Positions 1-8,138 are shown, counted from the stretch's first letter. The stretch is DNA of 58,173 nt from Lachnospiraceae bacterium (GCA_017397645.1 JAFQIE010000029.1:1-58173), one strand, 5' to 3'. The notes: generated by a model from the letters alone, not told the origin. A program made the numbers and translations.

Positions 1-133
1 ATCTAAGCGTGAAGCCCCCCTCAAGATGAGATATCCAATAAGACCCCTTGAAGACGACGAGGTAGATAGGAGTGAGGTGTAAGCACAGCAATGTGTTCAG
101 CTGACACTTACTAATCGGTCAAAAGCTTAACCA
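1..133 (+). rRNA. 23S ribosomal RNA, 3' end (partial)
   Basis: The window opens inside the last part of a large-subunit rRNA gene. The terminal helix region is recognisable: GAAGCCCCCCTCAAGATGAG near the start and ACTAATCGGTC followed by GCTTAACC at the end, as in Firmicute 23S genes. The 3' end is placed at about 133 by that last motif and may be off by a few bases. The rest of the rRNA operon lies upstream. No 5S gene follows: only 64 bases separate it from the first tRNA. Confidence 0.93.
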
Positions 134-197
134 AGAAAGAGGACAAGGAAGTCAAAGAGAGTAGTTTCGTGTTCGGTTTTGAAGGTACAAACTTCAT

Positions 198-270
198 TCC
201 TCCTTAGCTCAGTCGGTAGAGCACCTGACTGTTAATCAGGGCGTCGTTGGTTCAAGTCCAACAGGGGGAG
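198..270 (+). tRNA. tRNA-Asn (anticodon GTT)
   Basis: A full cloverleaf can be folded by eye: acceptor TCCTCCT pairs with AGGGGGA, D stem GCTC/GAGC, anticodon stem CCTGA/TCAGG around the loop CTGTTAA, and T stem GTTGG/CCAAC around TTCAAGT. The anticodon is GTT, so the tRNA carries asparagine. The discriminator base is G and CCA is not encoded. It is the first of three tRNAs co-transcribed with the rRNA operon. Confidence 0.96.
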
Positions 271-290
271 TTAGCCTGGAAGGCGAATGC

Positions 291-362
291 GGCTCCATGG
301 TCAAGCGGTTAAGACATCGCCCTTTCACGGCGGTAACACGGGTTCGATTCCCGTTGGAGTCA
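291..362 (+). tRNA. tRNA-Glu (anticodon TTC)
   Basis: The acceptor GGCTCCA pairs with TGGAGTC, and the T arm reads CGGGTTCGATTCCCG. The anticodon loop CTTTCAC between CGCC and GGCG gives anticodon TTC, hence glutamate. Discriminator A; CCA not encoded. It lies 20 bases after tRNA-Asn in the same transcript. Confidence 0.96.
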
Positions 363-376
363 TTTCTAAATAATAT

Positions 377-448
377 GGTACGATAGCCAAGTGGTAAGGC
401 CCCGGTCTGCAACACCGTTATTCGCCGGTTCAAATCCGGCTCGTACCT
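377..448 (+). tRNA. tRNA-Cys (anticodon GCA)
   Basis: The acceptor GGTACGA pairs with TCGTACC, the T arm reads GCCGGTTCAAATCCGGC, and the anticodon loop contains GCA (cysteine). The short D loop is usual for tRNA-Cys. Discriminator T; CCA not encoded. It is the last gene of the rRNA/tRNA transcript and a terminator follows within a few bases. Confidence 0.96.
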
Positions 449-450
449 CT

Positions 451-486
451 AAAATCTCGAGTGTAAATACACTCGGGATTTTTTAT
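451..486 (+). terminator. Rho-independent terminator of the rRNA/tRNA operon
   Basis: An inverted repeat (AATCTCGAGTGT and ACACTCGGGATT around an AAAT loop) is followed by a T-run. It sits two bases after tRNA-Cys and should end the ribosomal transcript. Confidence 0.9.
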
Positions 487-510
487 TTTACCTAAATATT
501 ATTGACTGTA

Positions 511-539
511 TTGACTTCAATTTTTAGTACAAGTACAAT
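511..539 (+). promoter_or_regulatory. Sigma-A type promoter upstream of the first AraC gene
   Basis: TTGACT at 511-516 and TACAAT at 534-539 are separated by exactly 17 bases. It is the only good promoter between the tRNA terminator and the AraC gene at 661, so it probably drives the six-gene operon and/or the short structured leader that follows. Confidence 0.7.
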
Positions 540-548
540 TACAATAAA

Positions 549-628
549 TACCACAAAATTCTTGTTGAAGAATATTTTGGTATTGATGAAAAACATTACA
601 GATTTACACGCAAAGATGCGTTTTTTAT
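549..628 (+). other. Structured leader or candidate small RNA before the AraC operon
   Basis: Just downstream of the promoter there is a long imperfect hairpin (TACCACAAAATTCTT against AAGAATATTTTGGTA, 549-587). A short hairpin (ACGCA/TGCGT, 608-621) followed by six T then completes a weak terminator. This order, promoter then hairpin then short terminator, fits an attenuated leader or a short transcript of about 80 bases. The terminator stem is only 5 bp. I recognise no known RNA family. Confidence 0.4.
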
Positions 629-660
629 AATCAAATTGTAAGGTAAGGTGGAGGTAAGCG

Positions 661-1566
661 ATGAAGACCTATCTTCGGCATCGAATCAGCAATGTCATTG
701 ATGTGAAAGAGTTGATTGCTTTGGAACTTCTGGATTTTGAAGGGAAATACCGGAATTATGTGGAGACGCATGACTTTTGGGAAATTTGTTATGTGACCAA
801 GGGCGAAATTACGCTTTTTTTGGATGAAAAAGAGGTGACTGTCAGAGAGCATGAATTGGTGCTTGTTTCTCCCAATAGAAAGCATTCTTATTATTCTGAA
901 AAAGGGAATGAAAATCAGGCCTTTGTCGTTTGCTTTGACAGTTTTTCCCAAGCACTTAACGCCATAAGCGATCATGTTTTTGCAGAGGACAGCTTACAGT
1001 ATGGGTGCATGGAAAAGATTATGGAAGAAAGTGCAACAACCTTTCACATGAACGATAAGGAACACTTAGAGGTTTTGGACGCACCGCGTTTTGGAGGCCA
1101 GCAGGTGCTGTTGTTACAGTTGGAGTATTTGTTGATTGGTCTGGTTCGCAGAATGAGCGTCGAAAAAAACTCTGATATTGTATTTTTCAGTGATGAAAAC
1201 TTCTATGTGGATCTGGTCAATGCCATTGCCAGGTTTCTTCGTGAAAATGTGTCTCAAAAGATAACACTGGACGAAATTTGCACGAAGTTCAATTACTCAA
1301 AGTCCTTTATATGCAAGATTTTCAAGAAGGAAAAAGGTGTGACGGTAATCGCGTATTTTAATTCCCTGAAAGTCGAAGAGGCCAAGAGACTGTTAACGGA
1401 AAGCACACATTCTGTATCGCATATTGCGGATCTTTGTGGGTATCGGGAAGTGAAATATTTTGACACTATTTTCAAAAAACATACAGGAACTTCACCTGTG
1501 ACCTTTCGTAAGCTTACAACAAATCACAGAAATCAGGAGGCACGGTATGAGTTGTCAAAGAATTGA
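661..1566 (+). CDS. AraC family transcriptional regulator
   Basis: A 301-residue regulator. Residues about 20-105 form a cupin-like sensor domain with the typical short beta-strand pattern and a PNRKHSYY stretch. Residues about 195-290 carry the two helix-turn-helix units of the AraC/XylS DNA-binding domain (ITLDEICTKFNYSKSF, then VSHIADLCGYRE). The start at 661 follows the Shine-Dalgarno GGTGGAGG. Its last 20 bases overlap the next gene, so the regulator is probably translated together with the operon it controls. The inducer is unknown; cupin-type AraC proteins usually sense small sugars or their derivatives. Confidence 0.9.
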   Translation: MKTYLRHRISNVIDVKELIALELLDFEGKYRNYVETHDFWEICYVTKGEITLFLDEKEVTVREHELVLVSPNRKHSYYSEKGNENQAFVVCFDSFSQALNAISDHVFAEDSLQYGCMEKIMEESATTFHMNDKEHLEVLDAPRFGGQQVLLLQLEYLLIGLVRRMSVEKNSDIVFFSDENFYVDLVNAIARFLRENVSQKITLDEICTKFNYSKSFICKIFKKEKGVTVIAYFNSLKVEEAKRLLTESTHSVSHIADLCGYREVKYFDTIFKKHTGTSPVTFRKLTTNHRNQEARYELSKN

Positions 1567-2740
1567 AGCAAAAGAATATCTTCAGAGAGTAAAGGCGCTT
1601 CGGGCAAAAATGGCAGAAGCAAATGTGGATTTGGTGGTTGGTTTTTCCAATTTGCTTGAAATAGCAATTGTCCGTTATTATTGTGGGTTTGCACCGGTAA
1701 ATGAAAGCTCCGCCATTGTTATTCCCGCAGAGGGGGAAGTGATTGTCTGCAGTGGGCAGGCATCCTACGATTATTGCCTCGTGCAGAATGCCTTGCCGGA
1801 TAGCCGCATTGCGATACTCCCTGAAATCGGCGAGGTCAGTGGATTTGAGTATGATACAGAGGGCCAGTTAGAATTTGAGGAATTATTTAAGGAAGTGAAG
1901 GCGGCACACCCGAATGTAAAGAGAATTGGCTTTATCGGCAGATTGATCTTCCCTTCCATTATTATGGGCAAGTTAAAAAAGGTTTTTTCCGATGCTGAAA
2001 TAGTGGATTTTGATGATGTGCATTACGAGCAGAGAATCCGCAAAAGCTCCGCTGAAATTGAGCTATTAAAAGAAAACTGGAGTATGGTATCCACTATGTT
2101 TGAAAATGTAATGCCTAAGATTCAGGTTGGCATGACGGAGAGACATGTGGAAGGTATGTTTGAAGCGGAAATGATGCGCCTGGGTGCGGAAAGCTATGTT
2201 CAGGCATTTGCACCGATGGTGGCTACAGGATCGCAGAATTCATACATCAGTATGTGCAGAAATACCATGCGTCAGATAGGCGAAAGTGAAATTATCAACA
2301 TTGCAGCAGGTGTCTGCTATGAAGGCTATAATGGTATCATCTGCAGTCCGCTGGTTTTGGGCAAAATCCCGCAGAAGATAAAGGATGCGGTAATGTGTGC
2401 CTATGATGCACTAAATTATGCGTCAGCGAAAATGATTCCCGGCACGCCCTGCGATGTGGTGCTGAATGCGTATACCGAATACCTGACGAAATATGGTTAC
2501 ATTGATTATTGCCCTTATGGAAGTCTGCACAGCACCGGTATGTTGGAGTGTGAGGCCCCGGTGTTTACTGTGGGCAATAAGCGGGTAATCGAAGAGAATA
2601 TGGCGATTTGTATCGATGCATATTTCAAGGGTATGGAGTGGGGCTCCTTCCGTGTGGAAGATTGTTATTTAATCACGGACAAGGGCGCACAGCGCATGAC
2701 CACATACAATGATAAAGCGATTCCGGAGATTTTCGGATAA
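1547..2740 (+). CDS. M24 (creatinase/prolidase) family protein, metal site degenerate
   Basis: A 397-residue protein of the aminopeptidase P/creatinase superfamily: an N-terminal creatinase-like domain (about 10-155) and a C-terminal pita-bread domain (about 160-395). In metal-dependent members five residues (D, D, H, E, E) bind two metals. Here the two Asp positions read N (INIAAG) and G (GYNGII), the H is kept in LHSTGM, the first Glu is Asp (CIDAY), and the last Glu is kept in RVED. This pattern argues for a creatinase-like, non-metallo hydrolase, or a lyase, rather than a peptidase. The start overlaps the AraC gene and has the Shine-Dalgarno AGGAGGC. The substrate is unknown. Confidence 0.8.
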   Translation: MSCQRIEAKEYLQRVKALRAKMAEANVDLVVGFSNLLEIAIVRYYCGFAPVNESSAIVIPAEGEVIVCSGQASYDYCLVQNALPDSRIAILPEIGEVSGFEYDTEGQLEFEELFKEVKAAHPNVKRIGFIGRLIFPSIIMGKLKKVFSDAEIVDFDDVHYEQRIRKSSAEIELLKENWSMVSTMFENVMPKIQVGMTERHVEGMFEAEMMRLGAESYVQAFAPMVATGSQNSYISMCRNTMRQIGESEIINIAAGVCYEGYNGIICSPLVLGKIPQKIKDAVMCAYDALNYASAKMIPGTPCDVVLNAYTEYLTKYGYIDYCPYGSLHSTGMLECEAPVFTVGNKRVIEENMAICIDAYFKGMEWGSFRVEDCYLITDKGAQRMTTYNDKAIPEIFG

Positions 2741-2751
2741 AAGGAGCACGA

Positions 2752-3123
2752 ATGATGGAAAAAGGAAAGAAAAACTGGGTTTTTTGTGACGGATATCTTC
2801 CTCCCAACGGTGATAATCCGGAGTTCGAAGGCCATGAGGCTTTGATGTTAACCAATCTGAATAAAGAAAAGGCAACGATTGAGTTGGTATTTATTTTTGA
2901 AGACAGAGAACCGGAAGAAGGAATCTATGTAGAACTTGATGGCATGAGGACTACTTGCATTCGTTTGGATAAACCCATGGGAGAAAAAGAATTCCAACTC
3001 GGAGAATCTGTTCAGTATACCGTTTGGGTGAAAAGCGATACCCCCATTTGCGCATGTTTTGGACGACTGGATGTAAGACAGCCCAATATGGCTTACTATA
3101 GCGTAGAAGGATATGCTTTTTAA
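2752..3123 (+). CDS. ASRT-like (sensory rhodopsin transducer family) protein
   Basis: A 123-residue soluble protein that I recognise as related to the Anabaena sensory rhodopsin transducer family (Pfam PF07100). Shared features are an early W..CDGYLPP stretch, GHEALMLTN, a DREPEEG turn, a TP motif, and RLDVRQP followed by a conserved Y near the end. The family folds as a small beta-sandwich tetramer and is common in bacteria without rhodopsins, usually near carbohydrate genes. No rhodopsin gene is present in this window, so a role in ligand binding or regulation is more likely. It lies 11 bases after the M24 gene with a clear AAGGAG. Confidence 0.8.
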   Translation: MMEKGKKNWVFCDGYLPPNGDNPEFEGHEALMLTNLNKEKATIELVFIFEDREPEEGIYVELDGMRTTCIRLDKPMGEKEFQLGESVQYTVWVKSDTPICACFGRLDVRQPNMAYYSVEGYAF

Positions 3124-3161
3124 CAAAATCTTCGGTTTGAGAAAGTGAGGCTGTTCAATTT

Positions 3162-4172
3162 ATGATTACTACAGTTTTAGGAGAGATTTCAGAGGATAAA
3201 CTTGGTGTCACTTCCCCTCACGAGCATATTTTTATTGATATGCGGAAATGCGTAGATATCACGGGTGATGAAGCAAATTGCTTTTATGATAAGATTAGTG
3301 TCGAAAATCGGGCGGAGGTATTTGCTGCCCCCTATGCCATATTGGATAATGCCCTACTGGAAGGTTTGGAAGTGGCAGTAGAGGAACTAGATTATTTCAA
3401 GCAATGGGGCGGGCAGACAATTGTAGACTGTACCTTGGATGAAATAGGAAGGGACCCCGTTGCCTTAAGAGAGGTATCACAGCGCACGGGTGTTAATATT
3501 ATCCTTGGCTGTGGGCACTATTATCATAAGGCCCACGACGCATACGTGGAAATGGCAAGTGTCCGGGATCTTGCCGATGAGATGCGAAAAGACCTTCTTT
3601 CCGGAATCGGAAGGACAGAAATCAAGGCCGGAATCATCGGTGAAATTGGCACCAGTGCTGTGATAAGCGACAGGGAAAAAAAGGTGCTTAGAGCAGCTGG
3701 CATGGTGGGTGCAGAGACAGGAAGAGCCATTCATGTGCATACGGATTTGTATACAGAGAACGGATTTGAGGTCATCGACATACTGACCCGCGAAGGAGCG
3801 AGGCCTGATAAAATTTGCATTGATCATGTGGATGTTTGGCTTCGTCCTGATTATATCAGAGGGCTTTTGGACAAAGGTGTTTATGTGGAATTTGACAACT
3901 TTGGCAAGGAGTTTTATGTTTCGAAAAATAGGCGTTTTGCTTATGATTTGGAAAGAGTACAATTGCTATCAACCTTGATAAAGGAAGGGTACGCAAGTCA
4001 GATTCTCATTTGCAATGACATCTGCCTGAAAACCATGTGGAAAACATATGGTGGCAATGGTTACGCGCATATTCTTCGGACTGTTAGGGATATGGCGATA
4101 GAAGAAGGAATTGATAGAAGGGTGTATGACGCACTATTGACAGAAAACCCGAAAAGATTTTTGTCCTATTAA
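3162..4172 (+). CDS. Phosphotriesterase-family metal-dependent hydrolase
   Basis: A 336-residue TIM-barrel amidohydrolase of the phosphotriesterase (Php/PTE) branch. The metal ligands can be picked out: HEH near residue 20, the bridging acid in GIIGEIGTS near 160 (Glu where PTE has carboxylated Lys), His in HVHTD near 190, His in IDHVD near 220, and Asp in ICNDIC near 280. Members hydrolyse lactones or phosphoesters; many act on sugar lactones. The operon context suggests a lactonase or esterase on a sugar- or amide-derived compound. It starts 38 bases after the ASRT-like gene, behind a modest GTGAGG. Confidence 0.85.
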   Translation: MITTVLGEISEDKLGVTSPHEHIFIDMRKCVDITGDEANCFYDKISVENRAEVFAAPYAILDNALLEGLEVAVEELDYFKQWGGQTIVDCTLDEIGRDPVALREVSQRTGVNIILGCGHYYHKAHDAYVEMASVRDLADEMRKDLLSGIGRTEIKAGIIGEIGTSAVISDREKKVLRAAGMVGAETGRAIHVHTDLYTENGFEVIDILTREGARPDKICIDHVDVWLRPDYIRGLLDKGVYVEFDNFGKEFYVSKNRRFAYDLERVQLLSTLIKEGYASQILICNDICLKTMWKTYGGNGYAHILRTVRDMAIEEGIDRRVYDALLTENPKRFLSY

Positions 4173-4219
4173 TTGGCATGTTTGTATTGGATTATCAGGC
4201 TGACAAGGAGGAATTATCT

Positions 4220-6115
4220 ATGAACAACATTGGTGCAATGTACGGGAAAGAGGGCGCTTTCTTTCATAAAATGCCAAAAGAATTCGGTAATTATATCTGG
4301 ATGGAGCTGATAGGGTTTGACAATGAAAAGGACGACTGCGGTGTGGAAGATTTTTTGGCCACAGCGGGTTTTGTCCCTGCGGGTATATTCTTGCTTGTGA
4401 CAAGCATTGACATCATCAACACGCACCAAGGTCTGAATCATGAATACGAGTTGGACGAATTTTTTTGCTCGTATGCAGGTCATCCGTATAATGATGAACG
4501 CGCCAGACAGCGTTGGACAAACTATCAGCTGAAAAAGCTTGTGAGCGCGTTGCGTAAACACGGTATAGAAAGTTATATCAGCATCTTTGATTTTGTCAGC
4601 CCGAAAAAAGAGTTTCCCCATACCGAGATTTATACAACTGCGTGGCTGGATGGAAAAGCAGAGTCCCAAAGTTGCGTGTATATGACCAAGCGTTTTTCAG
4701 ATGGCAGTTTCTATGAGGACTTCTTTTTGGCATCCGCTATAAAACTTTTAGGCGACTATGGATTCGACGGCATTCATCTTGCAGATGGGGTATGTCGGCC
4801 GCGTTACCCGCTTCAGTGGGCAGATATGTCAGATGATATGCTTGCGCAGGCAGGAATCACCATCCCTGACGGCGAAGATAGGGCAAATTTCATTGCAAAG
4901 AATAAAAGAAACGAATGGATTACATTCTGTACCTTGCGTTGGGGGCAGTATTTGAAGAAAGTGGTGTGCGGAATCCACGAGGCAGGCTTTAAGGTTGCTG
5001 TCAACAGTACATGGACAAAGGATCCCATGGAAGCCGAATACCGCTATGGTGTTGACTATAAAATGCTTTCAACGCTGCCTATCGATTTATGTGTTGCCGA
5101 AAATGGTGCACCAACCATTTGTATGATAGATACCCCTTCCAACGCAGGCTACAAACAAAGCTATGAAGAGCGCAAGACAGTCCATCACGCTTTCCGCGCG
5201 TCATTAATGCTCATAGGGGTATGTATGCAAGATATGAAACTTGTTCCGCTTTACCCGGTGCGGGATACTCTGGAGCAATACGACGTGGTTCATCATCTGC
5301 CAACAGCACTTCCCAAACACAGTGCGGCGATTTTTTCAAGTTTTGAGTGGCGCAAGGAGGGATTGGTTCCGATAATTTCGGGAAATACTTTCTGTCTTGG
5401 GGATGGTCTCAGTGCGGATAACTGGAGATACCTGCGTCTGTGTGCGGATAACGCCTATGTAGAAAAAGTAAGTGGTATACCGGGAGCCACAATCATATGG
5501 TCTGATGAAAGAAACAAGAAGGAAATAGCAGAATTGATTTCTCACAGAACACCTTCTACTCACAGACTTTTGACGCTTATCTTAAGAAGAGGTGCTGCTG
5601 TATTTAAGACCGCGCATATTGACAATCTGGAATGTGTAAAAGGGGACATTCTTGTTACAAATCCTCATCTCTTGCCCGAAGACGAACTTGAAAAGATAAA
5701 GAATTATACAGACGGAAGAATCATATATTTATCGGCGGATAAAGTGGAAACATATTATTCTGCAGAATTTAATCCGTCTGGTGTGGGATTCCCGTACCCA
5801 TTGTATTATGCCGATGCATCGGAGGATACGCTAATCAATTGCGTCAATGAGATCAATGAGGGCCTTTGTTATATCTCGGACGAAAAAGAAGCATGCCGAG
5901 TGCAGGAAATTGTGACAGGAGAAAAAACCTCGCGCTATATCGTAACAAATGATGAATATTATTATACGCGTCCTGTGGTTCACACAGGCAGAACCATCAA
6001 GTCAGCAACAGACATAACTAAGGTGAGAGGATATAATACGCATGTGAACGAGGACACCTTTTCGGTTTTAGTGCCGCTTATGGGGGCTGCCATTGTGGAA
6101 GTGGAATTTGAATAA
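4220..6115 (+). CDS. Unrecognised TIM-barrel-like protein (putative glycoside hydrolase)
   Basis: I do not recognise the family. The reading frame opens at 4178, but AAGGAG at 4205-4210 points to the ATG at 4220, giving 631 residues. The N-terminal half has barrel-like alternation, with YGFDGIHLADGV near residue 190, a strand ending in acidic residues as in glycosidase active sites, followed by VNSTWTKDP near 270. The C-terminal third (about 435-505) has a Rossmann-like pattern reminiscent of the trimerisation domain of some beta-galactosidases, then a small beta domain. There is no signal peptide, so it is cytoplasmic. The operon position suggests it acts on the same substrate as its neighbours. 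Confidence 0.6.
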   Translation: MNNIGAMYGKEGAFFHKMPKEFGNYIWMELIGFDNEKDDCGVEDFLATAGFVPAGIFLLVTSIDIINTHQGLNHEYELDEFFCSYAGHPYNDERARQRWTNYQLKKLVSALRKHGIESYISIFDFVSPKKEFPHTEIYTTAWLDGKAESQSCVYMTKRFSDGSFYEDFFLASAIKLLGDYGFDGIHLADGVCRPRYPLQWADMSDDMLAQAGITIPDGEDRANFIAKNKRNEWITFCTLRWGQYLKKVVCGIHEAGFKVAVNSTWTKDPMEAEYRYGVDYKMLSTLPIDLCVAENGAPTICMIDTPSNAGYKQSYEERKTVHHAFRASLMLIGVCMQDMKLVPLYPVRDTLEQYDVVHHLPTALPKHSAAIFSSFEWRKEGLVPIISGNTFCLGDGLSADNWRYLRLCADNAYVEKVSGIPGATIIWSDERNKKEIAELISHRTPSTHRLLTLILRRGAAVFKTAHIDNLECVKGDILVTNPHLLPEDELEKIKNYTDGRIIYLSADKVETYYSAEFNPSGVGFPYPLYYADASEDTLINCVNEINEGLCYISDEKEACRVQEIVTGEKTSRYIVTNDEYYYTRPVVHTGRTIKSATDITKVRGYNTHVNEDTFSVLVPLMGAAIVEVEFE

Positions 6116-6145
6116 GATGCAGGTTCTATGAAAAGGAGAAATTAC

Positions 6146-7081
6146 ATGCTGACGAAAGAGCTTTTGGAAAGAATCGGATTTGATTTTGATGACATAGACT
6201 TTATATTAGAAAAAAACCAAATGTATACAGATGAGATTATGCCGATTGTGAAGGAATATGTATCCGGATTAGACCAGACGCCTTATGTTCCGTATGAAGG
6301 AAAAGGGAGGTCCCTGTCCTTGCAAAGAGCCAATCAGTTTGCCCAACAAGTGCAGGAAAAAATTCCTGAAGAGAATGCGTATGTATTGAATCTTTTGGCT
6401 TGGCTTAATTGTATTCCGTACCTTCACGACACGTATACACAGTTTGGCATCAGCGACGATATCTTCTACGAGTCCATGAAGGATTTTTCCTATAAGGCAA
6501 AGGAATGCAAGATGGTTTATGGCGTCTTAGGGGTGTTTGTGAATTGGTTTTTCTTATTTTTTGAACTTAAGGAGTTTTCCTTAGGAAGGCTTCAGTACGA
6601 GGCATACCACTTTGATTACGACACATATACCTATGAAGATATTCAGTTGAAAAAAGGTGACAGAGTTTATTTTTGCCATATCCCCTCCAGCGGAAAGCTT
6701 ACTTATGATATGTGTATGGAGTCATTTCAAAAGGCGTATGAATTCTTCAAACCGCATTATTTAGGGGATATTATTCCCATCATCAGTGATACATGGCTGT
6801 TGTATCAGCCATACATTGATAAGGTCTTTCCGGAAGGTTCTAATCTGAAGCGGTTTGCGAAATTATTTGACAACATAGATAATTACATTGTTGACAATGA
6901 TTTTTATGACAGTTGGAGAGTGTTTCACAGAAGTTACAAAGACTCAACGAAAGACTTGCCCGCTGATACCACTTTGAGACGAAATTTTATTGAGTATATC
7001 AATTCCGGCGGTGATTTTGGATACGGTTACGGAATTATTCTCTATGACGGGAAAAAGAAAAGAATTGTTAATGTTTCATAA
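6146..7081 (+). CDS. GNAT-like acyltransferase domain protein
   Basis: A 311-residue protein resembling the two-domain acyltransferase family with an N-terminal helical NAT_N domain (residues about 1-120) and a GNAT-like C-terminal domain (about 125-270). Visible stretches are LAWLNCIPYL, the strand-rich FDYDTYTYED, and GDRVYFCHIPSSGKL. An upstream ATG exists at 6128, but AAGGAG at 6132-6137 is ideally spaced for the ATG at 6146. It is the last gene of the AraC operon and ends at a strong hairpin. The acceptor is unknown; it could acylate a product of the upstream enzymes. Confidence 0.65.
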   Translation: MLTKELLERIGFDFDDIDFILEKNQMYTDEIMPIVKEYVSGLDQTPYVPYEGKGRSLSLQRANQFAQQVQEKIPEENAYVLNLLAWLNCIPYLHDTYTQFGISDDIFYESMKDFSYKAKECKMVYGVLGVFVNWFFLFFELKEFSLGRLQYEAYHFDYDTYTYEDIQLKKGDRVYFCHIPSSGKLTYDMCMESFQKAYEFFKPHYLGDIIPIISDTWLLYQPYIDKVFPEGSNLKRFAKLFDNIDNYIVDNDFYDSWRVFHRSYKDSTKDLPADTTLRRNFIEYINSGGDFGYGYGIILYDGKKKRIVNVS

Positions 7082-7131
7082 AGAACGCCCCCTTCCTATC
7101 GGATTATACGATAAGAAGGGGGTGTTCTTGC
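7082..7131. terminator. Hairpin between convergent operons
   Basis: A long inverted repeat (AGAACGCCCCCTTCCTATCG against CGATAAGAAGGGGGTGTTCT) fills the gap between the convergent genes ending at 7081 and 7143. T-tracts are short on both sides (TTCTT on plus, TTCTTT on minus), but the stem is long enough to act as a shared terminator. Confidence 0.75.
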
Positions 7132-7142
7132 GAATTCATTAT

Positions 7143-8138
7143 TTATACTTCACAACACTGAAGCAGTATTTTGTATAACTCCAATTCATAATCGCAGGTA
7201 TAGGGATTTTCTTTTTCTCCTCTCACAAAGGAAGCGAACCCTTCCATCATGGCATCATATCGGCCAAACTGTTCACTTTCGGTGGTTTGCCCTCTGTCAT
7301 CCCAATTTTCTTTTGCGTAGGTGGTCATGGTAGCAAATTGCAGCTCTCCTTCCCCAAACATTTCCAAGGGGCAGATTTCTACGGTTTTTTTACTGCCGGT
7401 GACAACCAGGGAGCGTCTCGCAAACCCGCCGACCTGGGCGTCGGTGGTTTTCGCCATCGACACACCGTGGGGATATTTCATTACCACCATGCCGAAGTCC
7501 TTAGAGGTGACCCCTTCTAATCCGGTAGAACAGCTGAGGGGGATGATTTCCTCCGGTTTTCCCTGGATGGAATAAATCATATCAATCAGGTGACAACCAA
7601 GGAAGAAGAGCATGCCGGAGGGTAGCTCATGCAGCCATTCCCTGACTTCCTTAGGGTGCGTACAGTTCATCTGGGCTTCTACGCTGAAAATTTCGCCCAA
7701 TTCACCTGCTTTGATCTGTTTCAGCAGCTCCACCACACAAGGGTTGTAGCGGTACATATATCCGGTGTGGAAAACCAGGTTGTTTTTCTTCACGGTTGCA
7801 ATCAATTCTTCAAATTCCGGGAGATTGGGACTGCCGGGCTTTTCCATATGGATGTGTTTGCCGGCTTTGGCCGCCATCAACGCGTATTTGGTCAAATAGA
7901 TTTCATCTGTTTCTACGATAATTGCATCGATGGTAGGGTCGTTTAACAATTCCTCCACAGAAAACTCCGGGTACCCGTCAAGGTGCTTCACCTGTTGTGG
8001 CAATCGCTCCCGTTCCCTTTCCGGCAGAGCATAGCCAACCAACTCATAAGTGTCTGTCAGGGCCTTCATGGTGTCCCAGACAAAAGGTCCGTGACTATAA
8101 AAATTCGTGCCTATCTGTGCTACTCTGATTTTTCTCAT
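7143..8138 (-). CDS. Gfo/Idh/MocA family oxidoreductase
   Basis: A 331-residue NAD(P)-dependent sugar or cyclitol dehydrogenase-type protein. Residues 1-120 form the Rossmann domain, starting RVAQIGTNF and containing the family EKPGSPN motif near residue 100. The remainder is the alpha/beta substrate domain, with GCHLIDM carrying the family histidine. It overlaps the dehydrogenase gene upstream by 4 bases (stop-start overlap), so the two are translationally coupled. The exact substrate cannot be read from sequence. Confidence 0.88.
   Translation of the reverse strand: MRKIRVAQIGTNFYSHGPFVWDTMKALTDTYELVGYALPERERERLPQQVKHLDGYPEFSVEELLNDPTIDAIIVETDEIYLTKYALMAAKAGKHIHMEKPGSPNLPEFEELIATVKKNNLVFHTGYMYRYNPCVVELLKQIKAGELGEIFSVEAQMNCTHPKEVREWLHELPSGMLFFLGCHLIDMIYSIQGKPEEIIPLSCSTGLEGVTSKDFGMVVMKYPHGVSMAKTTDAQVGGFARRSLVVTGSKKTVEICPLEMFGEGELQFATMTTYAKENWDDRGQTTESEQFGRYDAMMEGFASFVRGEKENPYTCDYELELYKILLQCCEV

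Noticed and set aside
133-197. Possible 5S rRNA after the 23S gene.
   Set aside because: The gap has only 64 bases and shows no 5S core sequence, so a 5S gene does not fit here.
3477-3962. Minus-strand frame of 161 codons within the phosphotriesterase gene.
   Set aside because: Shadow of a conserved coding sequence; no domain and no start signal.
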